Virus record (IMG/VR): IMGVR_UViG_3300042261_001309
Location: 1-64,000 of that record
Strand: one strand, 5' to 3'
DNA from: a virus
DNA: 64,000 nt
Made by a program: the position numbers and the translations under genes. This document shows, one piece after another, positions 59,740 to 64,000 of the stretch (position 1 is the first letter of the stretch; the number at the start of each line of letters is the position of its first letter). The notes under the pieces are model-generated. The model was not told where the DNA came from, made no database searches, and saw only the letters and a list, made by a program, of their open reading frames with translations.

Positions 59740-59973
59740 TTAGCTCTCCGATAAGCGATAGTTTAACTCAGTTATCTGCCCAGTGGCATCTTCCCGAGCT
59801 GATTCCAAAAACGCCACTTTTTGCTCTAGGTCGGCCATTTCATCCATAGCGGATATGAGCTGGTCTACTAATAAGATAACCACAGACGTGCCTATAGGTG
59901 CGCGAGTAAATTCGTCTTTTTCAAGTACTCGCCGCATTGCTTTTAATTCGTCGTATGTTTTATTTAAGATCAT
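59740..59973 (-). CDS. small coiled-coil protein
   Basis: This 77-residue protein starts MILNKTYDELKAMRRVLEKD and has a hydrophobic middle (GTSVVILLVDQLISAMDEM) and a heptad-rich C-terminus (LEQKVAFLESAREDATGQIT). It overlaps the methylase-like gene by 14 bases. Not recognised. Confidence 0.5.
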   Translation of the reverse strand: MILNKTYDELKAMRRVLEKDEFTRAPIGTSVVILLVDQLISAMDEMADLEQKVAFLESAREDATGQITELNYRLSES

Positions 59974-60556
59974 AGCATCCTTGTAAGTCCTTACTCCATT
60001 GTTGAGCCATTGCTTCGGCTATACCGGTATAGGTTAAACTTCGTATCTTCCATCTATTTGGGCCGGGTGGCAAGTAATGAATACGCATACGCTCTAGCTT
60101 ATTATCCGGCAACGTAACAATATTGGTTGGTTTTAATTTAGGTAAGTTCTTCAACCACAAACAAGTAGCCTTGGTTTCTGGATGGCCAAATTGCCAAGGT
60201 TGAATAATTTGTTCCGGTTTACGTATTTCCCTGCTTAATATACCTATAGGATTCTCAATAGCTATTCTTGGAATTGGGGCAGCCATTAACAATTTAACAA
60301 ACGCAATAGCCTGCTGCTGCTCTGTTTGTTTATACTTAAACCATCGGGCACCCGAAGATGCCAAATGCGTACACGGCGGATGAGCAATCATTAAATCCCA
60401 TCCACGATCCAGAATATCTCGTATATCGCACTGGTAATGATTTCCAGGCGCTTCAGTATCGAGCAAATCACAAGACCAAGCTTCAATACCTAATTTAGTA
60501 AACGCATCTCTTACTCGGCCACTGAATTCGCAACCGATTAATACTTTAACTGACAT
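59960..60556 (-). CDS. phage DNA-cytosine methylase-like protein
   Basis: This 198-residue protein has a Rossmann start with SAM-type motif IGCEFSGRVRDAF, then DLLDTEAPGNHYQCDIRD, the catalytic-type motif IAHPPCTHLAS (P60-P61-C62), and AIENPIGIL (ENP). These are the C5-cytosine methyltransferase motifs I, IV and VI in a short phage form. It lacks a target recognition domain of normal size. It should methylate cytosine in DNA or serve a related base-modifying role. No partner restriction enzyme is nearby. Confidence 0.75.
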   Translation of the reverse strand: MSVKVLIGCEFSGRVRDAFTKLGIEAWSCDLLDTEAPGNHYQCDIRDILDRGWDLMIAHPPCTHLASSGARWFKYKQTEQQQAIAFVKLLMAAPIPRIAIENPIGILSREIRKPEQIIQPWQFGHPETKATCLWLKNLPKLKPTNIVTLPDNKLERMRIHYLPPGPNRWKIRSLTYTGIAEAMAQQWSKDLQGCYDLK

Positions 60557-60570
60557 TAAATACTACTCCT

Positions 60571-62055
60571 TTACTTAGGGCACTCCGTCCAATTAATGGA
60601 TTTAATATCTTTTACGATTTGTACGTGCCAACCTTGTTCCCTGTATGCTGCCATTCGCTTATAACTCATACCTTCCAAAGCTTGATCATGCGAATCAAGA
60701 AAATCAATTAATACAAAATGCGTTTTCTCTGATACGCCCATTTCAGTTCTTACGGCTTCCGGCAATGTACGAGAGCAGCGATAGGCTTCTTGCAGTACTT
60801 CTACTTCTGAACTACCGCCAGCCGCTTGCACAATAACCCTAGCATTAAGTATGTTTACACCTGCCCGGCCGCAGTCACTCATTATTAAATGCTGAAAGCC
60901 GTTTCCTTTAAACTCTTCAATAACCTGCTTCTGTTGTTTACCTGTTAAAGCAAAGCCTTTATAATCTGCTTTGCTCGAACCTCTATGGAAGAATTTCGTA
61001 CCTACTGGCATTTCAGCATATAGCTTAGGTAAATGATCAGCAATATGATCGAGAAATACAATTGTTTGATAATCCCTAGGAATTGTACGGCATATTTCAC
61101 CGATTAACCAATTACGATATTTGCAGTTTTTTATGCCTTGGCTAATTTTACCTTCGATAGTCGAAGCGGTAACCAATAACTGGTCGCTAGGCATTTGAAC
61201 GAAATATACCGCGCCTGGTAATACCGCGCCTAATTCTTCAGCTTCCCGATAAGGCATGGTAACAATTACTTCACCAAACATGCCTTTGAGGAGTTTCTCG
61301 GCCTGATTAAACAAGTTCTTAATCGTAGCCGAAAAACCAAAAGCGCGAATCGGAAAAATGGAACAAAATATCTTACTAGTTTGATCACCAGTGGAAGATT
61401 GAATTTCATCCGCCAACAACAACTGGCATTTTTCAATGGCACAACTACGAATGGATTTATACGTAGTTATGGTTATATCGTTGGAGATATCGTGTATACC
61501 ATCACCAACTCGGCCAATATGTTTGTGCGGAAATAAACCTTTAAACTTGGTATATAGCTCGTTATACACCTCTTTTAACGGTACGGCCAAAATAGTATTT
61601 AACTGCTGATATGCCCCGTATAAGCAAGCAGCGTAAACTGACTTTCCAGTAGCACCGGTGGTGTTTATTATGCCGTTTTCCAACTGTGCCTTGTTGACCA
61701 TCTCTAAAACCGTATCAACTTGATAATCACGCAAACCTGTGGATCCAATGGCTTCCCAATTCATGTTTTTAATGTTTTCCCAATTAGGCGCCGGCATTGG
61801 TGTGCGATGGTCGTGTATAATCTTCAGATCGTTATGCTTGTCAATCAGCTTACATATCTTTGGAAAAAAGCCAGCTAGAGTGATAATTCCGCCGTCTTCG
61901 TCTTGGTCGTATAGTAACCTTTTTTGAAAATCATTAACTCGTTGATAATTCTGCATTGCAAAACCTCGACGAGAATACTGAAGGTAATCCAATAAATAGA
62001 GCGGAGCAGGATTTATTTTTACTGCTCCGTCTACGCGAATAAGTTCAATTTCCAT
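60571..62055 (-). CDS. SF2 DNA helicase (UvsW-like)
   Basis: This 494-residue protein shows the SF2 order: LRDYQ Q-motif near 108-112, Walker A NTTGATGKS (134-139), DEIQSS as DEAD-type box near 217, GFSATI motif III, HRGSS, and motif VI QEAYRCSRT near 420. The N-terminal 90 residues are beta-rich and may bind DNA. In phages, such enzymes remodel replication forks and recombination intermediates. It belongs to the same transcript as the primase and methylase genes. Confidence 0.8.
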   Translation of the reverse strand: MEIELIRVDGAVKINPAPLYLLDYLQYSRRGFAMQNYQRVNDFQKRLLYDQDEDGGIITLAGFFPKICKLIDKHNDLKIIHDHRTPMPAPNWENIKNMNWEAIGSTGLRDYQVDTVLEMVNKAQLENGIINTTGATGKSVYAACLYGAYQQLNTILAVPLKEVYNELYTKFKGLFPHKHIGRVGDGIHDISNDITITTYKSIRSCAIEKCQLLLADEIQSSTGDQTSKIFCSIFPIRAFGFSATIKNLFNQAEKLLKGMFGEVIVTMPYREAEELGAVLPGAVYFVQMPSDQLLVTASTIEGKISQGIKNCKYRNWLIGEICRTIPRDYQTIVFLDHIADHLPKLYAEMPVGTKFFHRGSSKADYKGFALTGKQQKQVIEEFKGNGFQHLIMSDCGRAGVNILNARVIVQAAGGSSEVEVLQEAYRCSRTLPEAVRTEMGVSEKTHFVLIDFLDSHDQALEGMSYKRMAAYREQGWHVQIVKDIKSINWTECPK

Positions 62056-62091
62056 TTTTTAAAGTCCGGAAATTCTGCCTAGCTGGAATAG

Positions 62092-62529
62092 CTAAAGTGC
62101 GGCTTTATCTGTCTTAGTAAACATTTCCGTCCAAACAGCATCCAGCACCGCCATGTGCTTTTTACAATTTTCAATTGTTTCTTTATGCTTGGCTATTTTA
62201 GCCGCTACCTCTACTAGATCTTTTTCATATAGCTTAAGCATTATATCTTTTTTAATTTTATCTAAGTCTAACGCCCTTGGTAATTTTAGTATTTCTAAGT
62301 TTAATTTATTTAAATACTTTGTACGGTATTCCAACAACTTTGTTTCGGATTTAATAGTTAAGGTTGATTCGTCATATTCATATTGAATCCGTTCCTTTAC
62401 TTTTAAATCATTATAGTATTTCTTAAATTCACCCTTTTTAAAATCAATCAAATTTCGTAAATCGTTTGTTTGTCCAATTACATCATTACAAAAAACTAAC
62501 GCTAAAATCATAAAAAATACGTTTTTCAC
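62092..62529 (-). CDS. secreted helical protein
   Basis: The N-terminus MKNVFFMILALVFCNDVIGQ is a signal peptide, probably cut at GQ/TND. The rest, 125 residues, is one or two long, lysine- and glutamate-rich helices (LEYRTKYLNKLNLEILK, EVAAKIAKHKETIENCKKH). It should act in the periplasm. The role is unknown; a blocking or anti-receptor factor is one option. Confidence 0.55.
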   Translation of the reverse strand: MKNVFFMILALVFCNDVIGQTNDLRNLIDFKKGEFKKYYNDLKVKERIQYEYDESTLTIKSETKLLEYRTKYLNKLNLEILKLPRALDLDKIKKDIMLKLYEKDLVEVAAKIAKHKETIENCKKHMAVLDAVWTEMFTKTDKAAL

Positions 62530-62575
62530 ACGATCTCAGTTCACGTATCCATAAAAAGTTGTACTTTAATAAGTA

Positions 62576-62609
62576 AGCTGAGGCAGAGGTTATTTTCACT
62601 GCCTCAGCT
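62576..62609 (-). terminator. strong hairpin, probable terminator
   Basis: AGCTGAGGCAG pairs perfectly with CTGCCTCAGCT (11 bp) around a 12-base loop, 20 bases after the 62630 stop. The minus-strand tail TACTTATTAAAG is only partly T-rich, so termination may need a factor. Confidence 0.6.
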
Positions 62610-62629
62610 CTCCAATCAGGTTATTTCTA

Positions 62630-62815
62630 TTACTTGTCTTTAGTAGATACGTCCACCACGACGGCATTGGCATAACCTCCAGATTTAGAACCCCGTGATC
62701 GTGGTGTAGTTAGAGCCGTAAAAAACTCCTTGGCCTTATCCCTGAGTGACGTATCAAAAATGAGTTGAGACGTAACTCCCCCTAAACAAAATGTTAATAA
62801 ATAGGCAAATGTCAT
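62630..62815 (-). CDS. small protein with an N-terminal membrane helix
   Basis: This 61-residue protein starts MTFAYLLTFCLGGVTSQLIF, a short hydrophobic helix, then has a basic, serine/glycine-rich C-terminus (PRSRGSKSGGYANAV). It overlaps the SbcC-like gene by 4 bases. Unknown. Confidence 0.5.
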   Translation of the reverse strand: MTFAYLLTFCLGGVTSQLIFDTSLRDKAKEFFTALTTPRSRGSKSGGYANAVVVDVSTKDK

Positions 62816-64000
62816 ACTGTTAGATTAATTACATTGTCCACACAATCTATCAAGCCTTCGTCGTGGTCGATTAAGATTACTTGGCCAATTGTTTGTTGTT
62901 CTCGCAGATTTTTAATACACGAGAAATATTGTTCACGTTTTTTAACATCCAGATTAGTGGTTCCCTCGTCTATGACCAGCATTGGAAAAGCTTGAGCAAA
63001 CAAGCTATGCAACGCCAATCTAAGACACAACCCAGCAATCATCTTCTGTCCACCTGACAACGCTGGAATTACCCGTTCTTCTGGATTGAGCACGACGAAT
63101 TTAAACTCATCGTTAATGCGAATTAAGTAAGGCAAATCAAACCGCTGCAACTGCATACCTAATTCTTCTTCCAACGTACCTCTATAGGTTTGTATTAAGT
63201 TTCTAGGAAACCGAGTAATATGCAAGGTATCATAAGCCAACCGTAATTTACTGAGATACTTATCCCGTTGAGCATTCTTGGCTTTATTTTGCTGAGAAGT
63301 AGCTAACTGATTATCCAGCATAGTTAATTCAGCGTTAACCGTAGCTACGGCGTTTGATAACTCATTTACTTCTACGACACGGCGCTTATTAATATCCAGC
63401 GCTTCCTGCATAGCTCTTAACTCAGCTTCAGGTGAACCGTTACCCGCATAGCTCATTAATCCTTTTAGCTTTTCATTAGCTACGGCGATTTCACCGGTTA
63501 AACAAACTACAGTAAGATTAAGCTCATTAACCTGTTTAGTTAAATTAACCAATCTTCCAAGTTCATTATTTACTTGGCGGTCTTCAGTTTCGTCGTATTT
63601 TGACGCTTCTAATACTTGTAAGTCCTGTCGCAGTTTTTCACAGTTTTTAAAGTCCCACCGTTGCGCAAGCTTGGCGTTAAGCTTATCACTCTCCGCTCTA
63701 GCTGCTTGAATCAAGTTAGTCCTGACCGTGTTTCTTTCACTCAACGCAACTATTTCCTGCTGCACAGCATTTAGTCTTTCCTGTACATTCGCAATAGCTT
63801 GCCCACACGTAGGACAAGTAGGATTAACAGACAAAGTATGATAACCTTCAAATTCAACGGCTAATTGATCTAGGCGATTATCCGCGATTGCTTTATCACT
63901 GGTTAACGCCGCTATGGTTGTTTGCTGTTTATTGAACTCTGCGGACAGCTGGGTAAACTCTTCTTCTGATTTTACAGTTAATTTTGATTCAGCTGCCGTA
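62812..64000 (-). CDS. SbcC/Rad50/gp46-like ATPase, C-terminal part (runs off the window)
   Basis: The frame is open to the right edge, so the N-terminal half lies outside. Visible parts are a coiled-coil arm, a zinc hook NPTCPTCGQ near the middle, a second coiled-coil arm (LNAVQQEIVALSERN, later EALDINKRRVVEV), and the C-terminal ABC motor lobe with signature ALSGGQKMI and Walker B MLVIDEGTTNLD, then a D-loop and LIDHD. With its SbcD/gp47-type nuclease partner it should process double-strand ends for recombination. The partner gene is presumably beyond the right edge. Confidence 0.85.
   Translation of the reverse strand, partial: TAAESKLTVKSEEEFTQLSAEFNKQQTTIAALTSDKAIADNRLDQLAVEFEGYHTLSVNPTCPTCGQAIANVQERLNAVQQEIVALSERNTVRTNLIQAARAESDKLNAKLAQRWDFKNCEKLRQDLQVLEASKYDETEDRQVNNELGRLVNLTKQVNELNLTVVCLTGEIAVANEKLKGLMSYAGNGSPEAELRAMQEALDINKRRVVEVNELSNAVATVNAELTMLDNQLATSQQNKAKNAQRDKYLSKLRLAYDTLHITRFPRNLIQTYRGTLEEELGMQLQRFDLPYLIRINDEFKFVVLNPEERVIPALSGGQKMIAGLCLRLALHSLFAQAFPMLVIDEGTTNLDVKKREQYFSCIKNLREQQTIGQVILIDHDEGLIDCVDNVINLTV

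Noticed and set aside
1-64000. CRISPR array
   Set aside because: No set of identical short repeats with regular unique spacers is visible; the only strong repeats are coding repeats in the fibre gene.

Overview
The window is one stretch of a large tailed-phage genome, A+T-rich, with genes packed end to end and often overlapping by 4 to 30 bases. Portal and tail fibre genes, a complete phage replication/recombination set and the absence of any cellular housekeeping gene support a lytic phage; the first and last genes run off the window, so the genome is larger. Most start codons lack a Shine-Dalgarno sequence and follow A/T-rich bases, often as CATATG. With lipoprotein signals and fibre repeats of the 'VGIGT..P..LHVNG' type, this suggests a Bacteroidota host. 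That is inference; no host marker is present.

Layout. 1-6561 (minus): a run of about 30 very small overlapping genes, mostly 45-90 codons, which look like a diverging family of short helical proteins. 6702-12337 (minus): accessory genes including one tRNA-Met(CAU), a tyrosine phosphatase, a damaged phosphoesterase, and a cluster with a radical SAM enzyme beside proteins that share a serine-rich N-terminus (FVSNSSSxSF). 12403-13668 (plus): a lipoprotein and a membrane coiled-coil protein. 13727-18531 (minus): two tandem glycosyltransferases, an RMF-like/DHH phosphoesterase fusion and hypotheticals. 18575-40751 (plus): portal, a beta-helix tail protein, a short fibre and a 5445-residue fibre carrying an SGNH esterase domain. 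No capsid or large terminase gene is recognisable, so these should lie elsewhere.

40757-64000 (almost all minus) is the DNA metabolism region: a RuvC-like resolvase, a RecA/UvsX-like recombinase, a probable ssDNA-binding protein, a family A DNA polymerase with an N-terminal uracil-DNA-glycosylase-like domain, a DnaB-like helicase, a TOPRIM primase, an SF2 helicase, a DNA methylase-like protein, a deaminase, an HNH endonuclease and the C-terminal half of an SbcC/Rad50/gp46-like ATPase. Several genes here are separated by good intrinsic terminators, suggesting that the recombinase, ssDNA-binding protein and the 49.1 kb gene are expressed separately.

Within this region lies a set that resembles ubiquitin-type conjugation: an E1/ThiF-like enzyme, a JAMM peptidase, a 681-residue unknown, and a protein whose first 87 residues read like a beta-grasp ubiquitin-like domain ending in LGG. 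This set, the FVSNSSS/radical SAM cluster and the left small-gene array are the three places most likely to hold undescribed biology.
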